Shown piece by piece: positions 1 through 8,109 of a stretch of DNA of 25,337 bases. Made by a program: the position numbers and the translations under genes. Origin of the DNA: a virus. The DNA lies in IMG/VR virus record IMGVR_UViG_3300044940_000622, positions 1 to 25,337 of that record; one strand, given 5' to 3'. Each line of letters opens with the position of its first letter. Within the stretch, counting starts at the first letter, position 1. The notes below the pieces were generated by a model. It was not told the origin of the DNA, searched no databases, and saw only the letters and a list, made by a program, of their open reading frames with translations.

Positions 1-138
1 GCCAGCAACCCCAACCTGCACCCCGATCTACAGGCCAAACTCGTGAACGATCCAGACCGATTTGTCCGCGAAGCTATTGCCAAAAACCCCAACCTGCACC
101 CAGATCTTAGGGCCAATCTGGCAAGTGATAAAAAATAG
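1..138 (+). CDS. LRV-repeat protein, 3' end only (partial)
   Basis: The window opens inside an open frame whose last 45 residues end at TAG (136-138). It holds one complete and one partial copy of the 26-residue unit seen in the next gene (KLVNDPDRFVREAIAKNPNL, then HPDL) and ends ANLASDKK. This matches the leucine-rich-repeat variant (LRV) type: two short helices per unit with a conserved NPNLHP turn. The gene is a tandem paralogue of the 252-1184 gene, which it also matches closely in DNA sequence. The start and full length lie outside the window. The function is unknown; LRV and HEAT-like solenoids usually bind proteins. Confidence 0.8.
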   Translation, partial: ASNPNLHPDLQAKLVNDPDRFVREAIAKNPNLHPDLRANLASDKK

Positions 139-184
139 CAGGTCGGTGCAGTACTATCTGATCCTAATAGGCTTTAAAAACCAA

Positions 185-207
185 CAAATATTGAAAATTT
201 ATATTTG
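185..207. repeat. Inverted repeat overlapping the -35 of the LRV gene promoter
   Basis: Perfect 7-base arms CAAATAT (185-191) and ATATTTG (201-207) flank a 9-base centre. The right arm runs into the proposed -35 hexamer (205-210), the usual place for a repressor site. The AT-rich context makes chance arms possible, so the operator role is inference. Confidence 0.35.
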
Positions 208-233
208 TAAAAATATTTAATTTATGGTATTAT
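205..233 (+). promoter_or_regulatory. Sigma70-type promoter of the LRV gene
   Basis: TTGTAA at 205-210 and TATTAT at 228-233 are separated by exactly 17 bases, and TGG precedes the -10 (extended -10). Transcription would start near 240. A Shine-Dalgarno-like GGAGCAGGA at 237-245 precedes the ATG at 252. The same TATGGTAT string recurs before the Imm5-like operon near 10408 and, inverted, before minus-strand genes. Confidence 0.6.
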
Positions 234-251
234 ATTGGAGCAGGATAAAAT

Positions 252-1184
252 ATGACGAAAAATAAAAGCAAACCTGACTTAAATGATAATTTTGAATTAC
301 AAGAGAAACTTGTAAATGATCCTGACGAATATGTCCGCCGAGCCATCGCCAAAAACCCAAACCTGCACCCCAAACACTGCGCCAAACTAGTGAATGATGC
401 AAACTGGCTTGTCCGCGAAGCCATCGCCAGAAACCCCAACCTGCACCCTAAACACTACGCAAAACTCGTGAATGACCCATATGAGAATGTCCGTGCAGCC
501 ATCGCAATAAAAACCAACCTGCACCCCGACCTGCAAGCCAAACTCATAAATGACCCAAATGAATATGTCCGCAAAATCATCGCCATAAACCCAAACCTAC
601 ACCACGACCACTACGCTACACTCGTGAATGATGCACATTGGACTGTCCGCGCAGCCATCGCCAGCAACCCCAACCTGCACCCCGATCTTCAGGCAAAACT
701 CGTAAATGATTCAGAGGAATATGTCCTCCTAGCAATCGCCCAAAACCCCAACCTGCACCCATACCTCCACGCCAAACTCGTGAATGATCCTAATCAATAT
801 GTCCGCCGAGCCATCGCGAGCAACCCAAACCTGCACCCCTACCTCCACGACAAACTCGTGAGTGATCCAATTTGGTATGTCTGTGCAGCCATCGCCAGCA
901 ACCCAAACCTGCACCCCGACTACCACGCTACACTTGTGAATGATCCAGATGAGCATGTCCGCCGGGCCATCGCGCGCAACCCAAACCTGCACCCCGACTA
1001 CCACGCTACACTCGTAAATGATTCAGACCGATATATCCGTGCAGCCATCGCTAGTAACCCCAACCTACACCCCGACCACCAAGTCAAACTCGTGAATGAT
1101 CCAGAAGAATATGTCCGCAAAGCCATAGCCAAAAACCCTAATTTGCGCTCAGACCTACATGCTAAACTCACTGGAGAAAAATAA
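252..1184 (+). CDS. LRV (leucine-rich repeat variant) solenoid protein, 11 repeats
   Basis: A 310-residue protein made almost entirely of 11 head-to-tail 26-residue units (residues 19-304) after an 18-residue polar leader and before a short KLTGEK tail. The consensus is KLVNDPxxYVRxAIAxNPNLHPDLHA. The V-R-x-A-I-A helix and the NPNLHP turn match the LRV/HEAT-like class, seen in bacteria and large phages. There is no signal peptide, membrane segment or catalytic motif. Its likely role is protein binding as a cytoplasmic scaffold or host-interaction factor, which is inferred from fold class only. Divergent units include one with KTNLHP and one with a Cys (YVCAAIA). The repeat DNA is visibly richer in C and G than the flanking AT-rich sequence. 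A paralogue lies directly upstream (1-138), so this is a tandem gene family. Confidence 0.85.
   Translation: MTKNKSKPDLNDNFELQEKLVNDPDEYVRRAIAKNPNLHPKHCAKLVNDANWLVREAIARNPNLHPKHYAKLVNDPYENVRAAIAIKTNLHPDLQAKLINDPNEYVRKIIAINPNLHHDHYATLVNDAHWTVRAAIASNPNLHPDLQAKLVNDSEEYVLLAIAQNPNLHPYLHAKLVNDPNQYVRRAIASNPNLHPYLHDKLVSDPIWYVCAAIASNPNLHPDYHATLVNDPDEHVRRAIARNPNLHPDYHATLVNDSDRYIRAAIASNPNLHPDHQVKLVNDPEEYVRKAIAKNPNLRSDLHAKLTGEK
306..1163 (+). repeat. Eleven tandem 78-bp coding repeats
   Basis: Eleven in-frame units of 78 bases encode the 26-residue LRV units. The stretch AACCCCAACCTGCACCCC, or a near copy, recurs in most units with the same codon choices, which suggests duplication by slippage or unequal recombination rather than old repeats kept only at protein level. 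The partial gene at 1-138 carries the same unit. Confidence 0.85.
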
Positions 1185-1278
1185 GAATTTAAGCTCAGGT
1201 TTTTAACAAAAACAATGTATTTTGCAATAGTTACTATAATTTTTGGTTTTAAATATATTATGTAATCGGTGGTGTATA

Positions 1279-1452
1279 ATGTGCTTAATATGTGTTGATC
1301 TAATAAAACAAAAAATAACTTCAGAAGAAGCTAAAAAGAATCTTAATGAAATGGTAATTGGGAATGAAGTCACAGACGAGTTACAAAAGCACGTCGAAGA
1401 AGTGCTAAACTTGATCGACCATATAAAAAACTTAGAAATGTCTGGCTTATGA
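1279..1452 (+). CDS. Small phage protein with MCLICVDL N-terminus
   Basis: 57 residues starting MCLICVDLIKQKITSEEAKK and ending in an acidic helical stretch (HVEEVLNLIDHIKNLEM). An upstream in-frame start at 1243 exists, but the ATG at 1279 follows a GGTGGTG ribosome-binding-like stretch and puts the paired cysteines at the very N-terminus. That arrangement (M-C-x-I-C-V, then 'T-x-x-E-A-x-x-N-L-x-E-M') resembles a family of small uncharacterised phage proteins I recall. The function is unknown. The two Cys could bind metal or be redox-active, but there is no second Cys pair for a full zinc site. Confidence 0.65.
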   Translation: MCLICVDLIKQKITSEEAKKNLNEMVIGNEVTDELQKHVEEVLNLIDHIKNLEMSGL

Positions 1453-1472
1453 TATTTAAAATTTTTAAATAT
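1452..1472. repeat. 21-bp perfect AT palindrome downstream of the small CxxxC gene
   Basis: Ten-base arms ATATTTAAAA and TTTTAAATAT surround a single T. The palindrome begins at the last base of the preceding stop codon and lies in the 73-base gap before the metallophosphoesterase gene. It has no GC-rich stem, so a terminator role is weak; it could be a protein-binding site or a transcript 3' end. Confidence 0.4.
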
Positions 1473-1525
1473 TAAAGCAATCAAAAATTATCTGAATCTC
1501 ACATATCAACAGACTATTAAAACAC

Positions 1526-2134
1526 ATGAACAACCTTAAAAAAATATTTTTTACTTCAGACTGGCATATAGGCCACCATTCTATACTTAAATTTGATAAT
1601 AGACCATTTAGGAATGTTCAAGATATGGCAGATAGCCTTATAAGTCGTTACAACAGTACAGTGCCAAATAATGGAATATGCTATTTTTTGGGCGATATGG
1701 GACTATGTAAATCAGAAGAGCTAGGAAAGGTAATAGCGCAGCTAAATGGCACTAAAGTTTTGGTATTAGGCAACCACGACAAAAACAGTCATGCTATGTA
1801 TAATTTAGGTTTTGATGTTGTGCTAAATTCTGCTATCATATATTTAGGGGATAAAAGAATATCTATGAGTCACTGCCCGCTACCAGGCATAAAAAGAGAG
1901 GATATGGAGCGAGGGTTGAAACCAGGAGAAAATTGGCACGGAGAATTTAAGAACCAGCGTTTTACTAGCCAAGATTTAACTGTAGATTTTCACTTGCATG
2001 GACATGTTCATAAGCAAAACAATGAAGATTATAAGACTGACAGGCAGTATGACGTAGGAGTCGCTGCCAATAATTACACGCCTGTCAGTTTAAGCACAAT
2101 AGAAAGTTGGATAGCTAAGGAGCTAAAAAAATGA
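1526..2134 (+). CDS. Calcineurin-like metallophosphoesterase
   Basis: A 202-residue protein with every motif of the calcineurin-like phosphoesterase fold in order: D12-x-H14 (SDWHIGHHS), GD57 (FLGDMG), GNHD at residues 82-85, H116 (MSHCP) and HGHVH at 158-162. These residues hold a two-metal centre that hydrolyses phosphomono- or diesters. The SDxHxGH...NRPF start is typical of stand-alone phage and bacterial members; the substrate is unknown. The length is normal for a single domain and no residue is missing. There is no clear Shine-Dalgarno before the ATG. The stop TGA overlaps the ATG of the next gene (ATGA at 2131-2134), so the two are translationally coupled. Likely roles are nucleotide or RNA-end processing. 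Confidence 0.88.
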   Translation: MNNLKKIFFTSDWHIGHHSILKFDNRPFRNVQDMADSLISRYNSTVPNNGICYFLGDMGLCKSEELGKVIAQLNGTKVLVLGNHDKNSHAMYNLGFDVVLNSAIIYLGDKRISMSHCPLPGIKREDMERGLKPGENWHGEFKNQRFTSQDLTVDFHLHGHVHKQNNEDYKTDRQYDVGVAANNYTPVSLSTIESWIAKELKK

Positions 2135-2352
2135 CGAGATCACAAATGATAGAAATTCTTAAAAAAAGCATTCGCAATCATATAAATTGTAATGAAATAG
2201 ATGATACGATGTGCTCTAATATACTACTAGACCTAGAAGAAAATGGTATGCAGCCACCAGAATACTTTAATGTAGAGTATTACGACGAGCCAGAATGTGA
2301 CGGTATGATAACTGCATGGGAACCAGAATGCGACGTTAAAGTAACTAAATAA
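2131..2352 (+). CDS. Small phage protein (GMQPP / WEPE type)
   Basis: 73 residues, acidic C-terminal half. An N-terminal helix (SQMIEILKKSI) is followed by LDLEENGMQPPEYF and a TAWEPECD tail. The 'L-x-x-L-E-x-x-G-M-x-P-P ... W-E-P-E' pattern resembles small phage proteins of unknown function that I recall. It is coupled to the metallophosphoesterase by a 4-base ATGA overlap, suggesting joint expression. No catalytic motif is visible; three Cys are not spaced like a zinc ribbon. Confidence 0.7.
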   Translation: MTRSQMIEILKKSIRNHINCNEIDDTMCSNILLDLEENGMQPPEYFNVEYYDEPECDGMITAWEPECDVKVTK

Positions 2353-2368
2353 GAACTAGATTATATTT

Positions 2369-2392
2369 TAGTATATAGTATATAGTATATAG
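2369..2392 (+). repeat. Short TATATAG tandem repeat
   Basis: Three consecutive copies of TAGTATA-type units (AGTATATAGTATATAG and so on) lie in the 95-base gap between two small genes. This could be slippage sequence or an AT-rich promoter region; a clear -35/-10 pair is not visible. Confidence 0.45.
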
Positions 2393-2447
2393 TTAATTAT
2401 ATACTTGCTTTATTGAATAGATTTGATAACATGGATATGGAGGATTT

Positions 2448-2657
2448 ATGAGCAACTTTAAAGAAAAAAGACAAAATTTAGATATCTTAGACGTAGAAGT
2501 AGAAGGCATAAACACTAGTGATTACCCAGACTTCTGCGACGCTTATATCACAAAAGCGGCCTGGTCTGACGGGACTGAGCTGACCGAAGACGAGCTAGAT
2601 GAATTAAACAATGACAGTGACTTTGTGTACCGAAGCGTACTGAATTATATCAATTGA
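2448..2657 (+). CDS. Small acidic phage protein (DYPDFCDAYI type)
   Basis: 69 residues, strongly acidic, with SDYPDFCDAYITKAAWSDG followed by ELTEDELDELNNDSDFVYRS. This 'D-Y-P-D-F-C-D-A-Y-I ... L-x-x-x-E-L-D-x-L-N' arrangement recurs in small uncharacterised proteins of large phages; no biochemical role is known to me. The start is well supported by a GGAGG Shine-Dalgarno (within ATGGAGGATTT) just before the ATG. It ends 7 bases before the next gene, so the pair is probably co-transcribed. Confidence 0.75.
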   Translation: MSNFKEKRQNLDILDVEVEGINTSDYPDFCDAYITKAAWSDGTELTEDELDELNNDSDFVYRSVLNYIN

Positions 2658-2664
2658 AATTTAT

Positions 2665-2880
2665 ATGATATTATATAAGTTTAGCTATATGGACGCGATA
2701 GGCCTACCCCTAAAGGATATAGAAAATCACATATCTAATATCGTCAATGAACAGGCCGAACTAGAAGGTTGGGGAACAGGTTACAAGGTTGATATTGCAG
2801 GCCCTACAATAGTCACACAAGACGGCCTCCTGCGATACGATGTAACTATAGAAACAGACTCGCCTAATTGCTGCGCTTAG
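2665..2880 (+). CDS. Hypothetical small phage protein
   Basis: 71 residues, starting MILYKFSYMDAIGLPLKDIE, with a central helix ending QAELEGWGTGYK and a beta-rich C-terminal half (RYDVTIETDSPNCCA). Neither the ATG at 2665 nor the in-frame ATG at 2689 has a good ribosome-binding site, so the start is uncertain. The stop TAG (2878-2880) overlaps the stop TAA of the convergent 1581-residue structural gene (2877-2879 on the minus strand). I do not recognise the family; the repeated 'EGWGTG' next to a helix suggests a small alpha/beta fold. Confidence 0.65.
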   Translation: MILYKFSYMDAIGLPLKDIENHISNIVNEQAELEGWGTGYKVDIAGPTIVTQDGLLRYDVTIETDSPNCCA

Positions 2881-5800
2881 GACGATAAGCTGACCGACTG
2901 CCACTCGATTGTTAGAGCCCATTGTGTGGGTGCGCCGGCTGCCCCGTAGGCTACGGCTACAATATCATTGCCGTTTATGCCGAAAAGTAAGCTGTAAGTC
3001 AATGCATCACCACTAGCACCAAAACTGTTGGCAATAGGGAATCCGGCTGCTACAGGTGCGCCGCCCTCACGATAAAAGGTACCCTCAATACTAAAAGAGC
3101 CAGTGCCATTAGTGCCGTCACTTCGCCTAACCGTAGCTGATATCTTAACCCTAATAGCTCTATTGTCGGCTAAAGTAATCTCTGAACCCGTGATCGTTGT
3201 ACCAGTATTAGTAACGACTGTTTGTGCAGCGGTTTTATAATTAACCTGTGAGCCAGGGTGAGATGTATGGGTTTTAACAGCCTGAAGTGCAGTCCAAGTT
3301 GCTTTTGGTTTATTATTTTCTCTGCCAATTATAAATTGCTGGTCAGATATACCAAAAATACCGCCTAGCTGTGAAGCACCACCATCGATCTCTATAGAGC
3401 CAGCTATCTTGAGTGCCGTTTCCCCTATTGATGGGTTGGCTGCATTGATTTCGACAGGTAAGAGGGAAGCTAGGTTTATGATTCTACCGCCATTATAGGC
3501 AGATTGCAGCGTAACATCTCCTGCTTTAGCGGCTACAGCAGAGCCGTAAGCTGGTAATACACGGCTTCTTAAATAAAGATTGCCACCTGTCGCTTGCAGA
3601 AAACGTATTTTGGCTTTTGGGCCACCAAAAGTTTCTTCGTAGTCTCTGTCAGCCTGCTTTACAATACCATTATAAAGAACCAGAAGCTCTTCGCCGGTAA
3701 GATTTGGGTCATTGGACGCTTTATAGTGCGAGTGAGTACCGAAAACAACATAAGCAGAGCCTACAACTTGGGTTCTACGATTTGGTGGCAATACTATTTC
3801 TACGTTTGTGGCCACTGAAGGAGCTGTAAAAGGTGGGTTGCCTGGGTTATTCACTGTCCTAGAGGTGACAACGCCGTTCTGGGACAGTGCATCTCCGTCG
3901 TTAAACGAACCGGAAATGATGTGGACCAAGATAGAGTTTGGTCCAAGTGAAACGTGACCGCCTGGCATAGTGATTGGTGCGGTCTCAATAGTTTCAACTA
4001 CGGGAGCGTTCCCGTGAAGAACCCAGGCAAGTGCGGTGGGGTTGTCTTGCGATCCTTTGTAAATATAGGACCCGCTTCGGATGGTTCCTGTACCCGACAA
4101 ATCCATCTGCTGGATAAAGACAGTTTCGTCGTAAATAGGCCTGTTTAGAGCGGTGTTTATTTTGGCCAGCTCCCTATCTTCTTTTCTAAGACCAAGGGTT
4201 AGATTATCGGAGTCATTAATATTGTAGTTTAATCTATAATAGGTGACTTCATCGGTAGGTGACAGATTGCTAACATCTTCATTAAACACAACGGTCCTGG
4301 AACTTATTGTATGTTTAACAGTAAAAATATAAGTCGTTAAACCAACTGTTTTTACTACCCTATCGTTTTTAGAAAAATTAAGCTCTGGACCAGATACAAA
4401 TGTAACCATTCTGGTCTTTTGATCTACCTGCTCAACTTCCAACTCTTGAGTGTATTGGTATTGACCAACGGATTGAATAACTGAATAGTTTGGGTTTGTT
4501 GCGGCTTCAGAACCAGCGCCGGTGTACGTCAGCAAATTGCTGGGTTCATTATCGTTGACTTGCCTAACCTCACCCAATTCTAATTCTAGGTTTCTTAGGT
4601 ACGCTTTAGAAGTAGCTGAACCGTTGTCGCGCCTAAACGCTATCCAGTATACATCTCCGCTTGAATCAACCTGCCAATGCTTCTTAACTTTGATTGTGTT
4701 GTATATGCCTTTAGAATATTTTAATTTGCCTGATTTCGCCGGTCTATGGGCAGTCGATGGGGCTTGGCCGCTATCATCTACTAAAGTAAAGCTATTAGTA
4801 ACAACCGGAGTGCCTATTACGCCGGCTATTCTTAACCAGCGGTTTTCTTCTTCGCCTTCCCATTTTACGTAATCACCGGACACCAAGTTATTGCCGTTTT
4901 CATCTACTGGCGGTGTCGGGCCTACTACTGTTGCGCCACCGGTAGTGCTATAGCTAGCGCCGTTAGACACTAACTTATCGCGCTTAAGTATAACATAAGC
5001 AACGTCTCCGTTTCTCAGGTATACTGTGCCAGTAACCCCATTTGTGTTAAATTGGTTAGCAATTGGTGAAACATTAGCGTCTGTAGCTGTAGTTTCTGCA
5101 ATTGCAGTTTGTGGGATAACAAACAATTTATCGCCAATGATACCCTTAACTACAATATCTGCGTCCCAAGCGACTGGACCGGCGTAAGGATTTTGGGCAA
5201 ATTTAATAAAAGTATCGTGTGTGTTAGATGGGTTTGTATAACTGGCCACTGAAATTATTCCAGTGCCAACTAAAACAAACTGAGTCGGTGTCAATACGTT
5301 TATGCCAACCGCAGAATAAGTGCGGATATAGATAGAATCTAAAGGATTACCGTATATAGTGAAAGAAACTGGACCAGGGTTTGTGCTAAGCCCATGCGGT
5401 ACCAGGGTAGTTACTGTTAAATTACCGGCACCATCGTTAGTAATCGTGGTTACTCTAACAGGGTTTACAACTGTAGAAACTGCTACTACGCCATCAAGCT
5501 GTATCGCACCCCCAGCGTTACCTAAACCTGGTAGCGTATCTGGCCCAACTAGGTACACCAGAGAATATGGCGAAATAGAGACTGCATCAATCCCGCCAAC
5601 GTTAAATTCTTCTATTACACTGCCTGTAACGTCTAATGCAAACTGATGCGCCCACGGCATAGCTTTTGCATTAGATACTGTAGCTGTACCAGTAGGAGTT
5701 ACTGCAAGATTTACGTTTATTTCATTGGCACCAGGACCTAAAGATTCTACAGCCAATTTTCCGTTTGGGGCATTGGTAGTAGCTACCAGCCCTTTGACCA

Positions 5801-7622
5801 TTATTTGGTCTTTAAATGTAATGGGAACCGCCAAAGCCGTAGCGGTAGCATTCTGAGAAATCTCTACCGAAGACGACGACACTATAGAGGTTACCACTGC
5901 GCCCGCTGGTATCCCAGCGCCTGACACAGCCATCCCGATCTTTAACCCCGCAGTCGAAGGAATGGCGGTAATGATCGGTGAACCCGTATTAGTATCACCA
6001 GTCGTAATCACAGGAGAAACAAAGTTATGGCCTGGTACGACTAGTTTGGCGGTCAGACCGGCGTATGACCATGACGCTACGTTAAATGTAGGCATGTAAG
6101 GATGCCGGTCTAAAGCATCTAAACGAACACCATTGTTAGGAGAAACTAAAACACCCGTTACGCCAGTAAGAGGAAAGGGATTGCGTACAGAAAAAGTGGT
6201 GGGTGAGCCTACAGACTCTACTAAAAAAACTGCATTTGGCGCAGGGTCGCTGCTAGTAAGAGTTAAACCGAATACCGATACTGTATCTCCTACATTAAAC
6301 CCGTGTGGAGTGGTAGTGGTAATGGTTACCTCTGAATAAAATAAATCTGAACCGGAAACGTTATTGTATGTCCAGGATGCTATATCAACTGTCGGACCGC
6401 TAGCTAAGGCAACTCTCCTAAGTCTTCCCCATCTGCTAGAGTTATAAGATACATCGGATAAAATGTATTTTGACAGGTCTGGTCTAAATAGCCTTCGATT
6501 TCTTAATATTTCATCAAATACAAAAGTGCCGCCGGTTAAGGAATTGATAATTAATTGCGAATTGTTAAAATTGGTAACTACTGCTTTAGCACCAGAAGTA
6601 AAACCTTCTACGTATGAATCGCCAGGTAAAATAGATGGGTCATACGGAAAGGCTTGGAAAGCACCAGAGCTAGGGGTACTGGCCTCTAAAACCATGTTAT
6701 AGCTTAAGGAACCGTTTGCGGTCATGGCGGACCCTATGCTATCCCACCAAACATCTTTTAATTTTAATCCCGTGCCGGTAAATCCAGAATCAATATACCA
6801 ATAATCAGAACCAGATATTTCTTTAAATCTAGTGTATATAGCGGCTAAACATTCTCGCAAGGAGGTAATGCTTCTGTCACCGTAATCAAATGCAGCTGCG
6901 GGTGCGCCAGCGGCCACAGCTCTAGGACCAGGCAATGAGCTATTTTGATTTACCCACTCTCTAATGGTGCCAGTTTGTGGGTTTATTAAATTTTTATAAT
7001 TAAATGAGTTTAACGGATTAGGGCTGGCACCGCCGGTACCTAAGCTAAACAGCATTTCCCTAGCGTCTTCAGCCCATTCAAAATTGCCATTAGTTCCAAC
7101 TTTAATATTGTATAGTGGTGCCCTAGTGCCATGCCCGCTGGTATTGATTACTAGCCTATATTTAAGAATACGTCCTATTGGTGCAGACCGCTGATATTCT
7201 AACTGCTCTGCGGGGGACCATCCTGCAGTATTATCAACTGTGGAGTTATCGGTTTCTCTGATATAATCCAGTGAAACATAGTTAACTACACCGTTTTGAA
7301 AAGCCCCTAGTACATTTTCGTTTTGCGTAGAAAGTATTTCATCGGGAGTGTTAGCAGGTACACTTAGTATAGTCCCCGGTTCTGTGGCTGTAGAATTTAA
7401 AATGGCTGAATCTGCGACTTCAATTTGTAATGTCTGTACTGGAACTGACGCATTAGGTATTTTTAACCGAAACCCGCGTATAACATACGGTCTACCTAAC
7501 CCAGTCACTAGACCTCTTAGCATATCGTCAAAATCGGCTGCAACTGCCGATTCTAATGAACGGATATGTGGTAAGTCTAATCTGAAACCGCTATAGCCGG
7601 TTAGCCTTCGTTTAATTGCCAT
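2877..7622 (-). CDS. Large virion structural protein (baseplate/tail adhesin-like), 1581 aa
   Basis: The longest gene of the window. The N-terminal ~300 residues (MAIKRRLTGYSGFRLDLPHI...) look like a virion-anchoring region. Then come beta-rich modules: residues ~415-485 with a TTTTPHGFNVGDTVSV motif, ~540-600 with GLKIGMAVSGAGIPAG and VEISQNATATA (a motif common in phage fibre proteins), and ~720-790 with a second VPHGL module. Later stretches carry QVDSSGDVYWIAFRRDNGS and a C-terminal ~140-residue beta domain (TGSFSIEGTFYREGG...) that could form a trimer tip. This fits a baseplate-attached fibre or adhesin facing the host surface. A Shine-Dalgarno AAGGA precedes the ATG. The CCTAATCTT element lies 19 bases upstream of the start. 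Function is assigned by style and context, not by a named family. Confidence 0.75.
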   Translation of the reverse strand: MAIKRRLTGYSGFRLDLPHIRSLESAVAADFDDMLRGLVTGLGRPYVIRGFRLKIPNASVPVQTLQIEVADSAILNSTATEPGTILSVPANTPDEILSTQNENVLGAFQNGVVNYVSLDYIRETDNSTVDNTAGWSPAEQLEYQRSAPIGRILKYRLVINTSGHGTRAPLYNIKVGTNGNFEWAEDAREMLFSLGTGGASPNPLNSFNYKNLINPQTGTIREWVNQNSSLPGPRAVAAGAPAAAFDYGDRSITSLRECLAAIYTRFKEISGSDYWYIDSGFTGTGLKLKDVWWDSIGSAMTANGSLSYNMVLEASTPSSGAFQAFPYDPSILPGDSYVEGFTSGAKAVVTNFNNSQLIINSLTGGTFVFDEILRNRRLFRPDLSKYILSDVSYNSSRWGRLRRVALASGPTVDIASWTYNNVSGSDLFYSEVTITTTTPHGFNVGDTVSVFGLTLTSSDPAPNAVFLVESVGSPTTFSVRNPFPLTGVTGVLVSPNNGVRLDALDRHPYMPTFNVASWSYAGLTAKLVVPGHNFVSPVITTGDTNTGSPIITAIPSTAGLKIGMAVSGAGIPAGAVVTSIVSSSSVEISQNATATALAVPITFKDQIMVKGLVATTNAPNGKLAVESLGPGANEINVNLAVTPTGTATVSNAKAMPWAHQFALDVTGSVIEEFNVGGIDAVSISPYSLVYLVGPDTLPGLGNAGGAIQLDGVVAVSTVVNPVRVTTITNDGAGNLTVTTLVPHGLSTNPGPVSFTIYGNPLDSIYIRTYSAVGINVLTPTQFVLVGTGIISVASYTNPSNTHDTFIKFAQNPYAGPVAWDADIVVKGIIGDKLFVIPQTAIAETTATDANVSPIANQFNTNGVTGTVYLRNGDVAYVILKRDKLVSNGASYSTTGGATVVGPTPPVDENGNNLVSGDYVKWEGEEENRWLRIAGVIGTPVVTNSFTLVDDSGQAPSTAHRPAKSGKLKYSKGIYNTIKVKKHWQVDSSGDVYWIAFRRDNGSATSKAYLRNLELELGEVRQVNDNEPSNLLTYTGAGSEAATNPNYSVIQSVGQYQYTQELEVEQVDQKTRMVTFVSGPELNFSKNDRVVKTVGLTTYIFTVKHTISSRTVVFNEDVSNLSPTDEVTYYRLNYNINDSDNLTLGLRKEDRELAKINTALNRPIYDETVFIQQMDLSGTGTIRSGSYIYKGSQDNPTALAWVLHGNAPVVETIETAPITMPGGHVSLGPNSILVHIISGSFNDGDALSQNGVVTSRTVNNPGNPPFTAPSVATNVEIVLPPNRRTQVVGSAYVVFGTHSHYKASNDPNLTGEELLVLYNGIVKQADRDYEETFGGPKAKIRFLQATGGNLYLRSRVLPAYGSAVAAKAGDVTLQSAYNGGRIINLASLLPVEINAANPSIGETALKIAGSIEIDGGASQLGGIFGISDQQFIIGRENNKPKATWTALQAVKTHTSHPGSQVNYKTAAQTVVTNTGTTITGSEITLADNRAIRVKISATVRRSDGTNGTGSFSIEGTFYREGGAPVAAGFPIANSFGASGDALTYSLLFGINGNDIVAVAYGAAGAPTQWALTIEWQSVSLSS

Positions 7623-7641
7623 ATTTATCCTTATATACCAT

Positions 7642-7650
7642 AAGATTAGG
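7642..7650 (-). promoter_or_regulatory. CCTAATCTT element upstream of the 1581-aa gene
   Basis: The minus strand reads CCTAATCTT, followed by ATGGTATATAAGGATAAAT and the start codon. The 31-base gap to the upstream gene holds nothing else. It is one of five identical 9-mers, each before a minus-strand structural unit. The adjoining TGGTATATA also resembles an extended -10. The role (late promoter, activator site or RNA signal) is inference. Confidence 0.55.
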
Positions 7651-7653
7651 TTT

Positions 7654-8109
7654 CTACACTCCGTTACCAGGTGTTAAGTATATGCCCTCAAAATTTACGG
7701 ATATTCTGACAACCTGTCTGCTTTGCATTGAAACAGTGTATGTGGAAACCTTACAGTAATCTACGGATAATACTAATTCGGTAGTAGCCCTATCATATAT
7801 ACGCAAGCCAAAAAATTTACTAGCCGCCATATTGGGCAAACCTACCGCGTCTTGTCTGTATGGCACCAAGCCAGCTCGCTCCATAGTGGTTCCTTTTGGC
7901 AAGAATAGCATCATAGAACCTCTCACAAAACTAGGGCCAGCTCCTTGGGCTATTTCTTGAGGGAACGGACTATCTACGGTATAAATCATCTTCTGGCCTT
8001 GAGAAACAGTGAAAGTAAGCCCAGTAGCATAACCTATAGTTTTCTCTATATCGCCCTCATGCACTATTTTTACTTGTAAACTTGCTCCGGTGTGTAAAAA
8101 GCTTCTCAT
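7654..8109 (-). CDS. Tail-tube-like structural protein (151 aa)
   Basis: 151 residues starting MRSFLHTGASLQVKIVHEGD. The start is set at the ATG whose A is the last base of the upstream stop codon (TAATG overlap, 8107-8111), which couples it to the 744-residue gene. An upstream GTG at 8121 would extend into that gene and is less likely. The pattern 'T-G-A-x-x-x-V-x-I ... QGQKMIYTVDSPFPQEI ... FGLRIYDRATTELVLSVDYC ... SVNFEGIYL' follows the same layout as the tube-like protein at 24542-25018: an N-terminal strand pair, a loop with P and E-I, and C-terminal strands. It is probably a tube-fold component such as a baseplate hub ring or tube initiator. No enzyme motif is visible. Confidence 0.6.
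   Translation of the reverse strand: MRSFLHTGASLQVKIVHEGDIEKTIGYATGLTFTVSQGQKMIYTVDSPFPQEIAQGAGPSFVRGSMMLFLPKGTTMERAGLVPYRQDAVGLPNMAASKFFGLRIYDRATTELVLSVDYCKVSTYTVSMQSRQVVRISVNFEGIYLTPGNGV

Noticed and set aside
306-1163. Regular repeats considered as a CRISPR array
   Set aside because: The repeats are contiguous, in frame and coding with a 78-base period; there are no unique spacers.
1202-1214. Hairpin TTTTT-AAC-AAAAA after the LRV gene as a terminator
   Set aside because: Stem is A-T only with no following T-run; not convincing.
4522-4872. 116-residue plus-strand frame opposite the 1581-residue structural gene
   Set aside because: It is antisense to a long gene with clear phage-fibre motifs, has no ribosome site and an unstructured composition.
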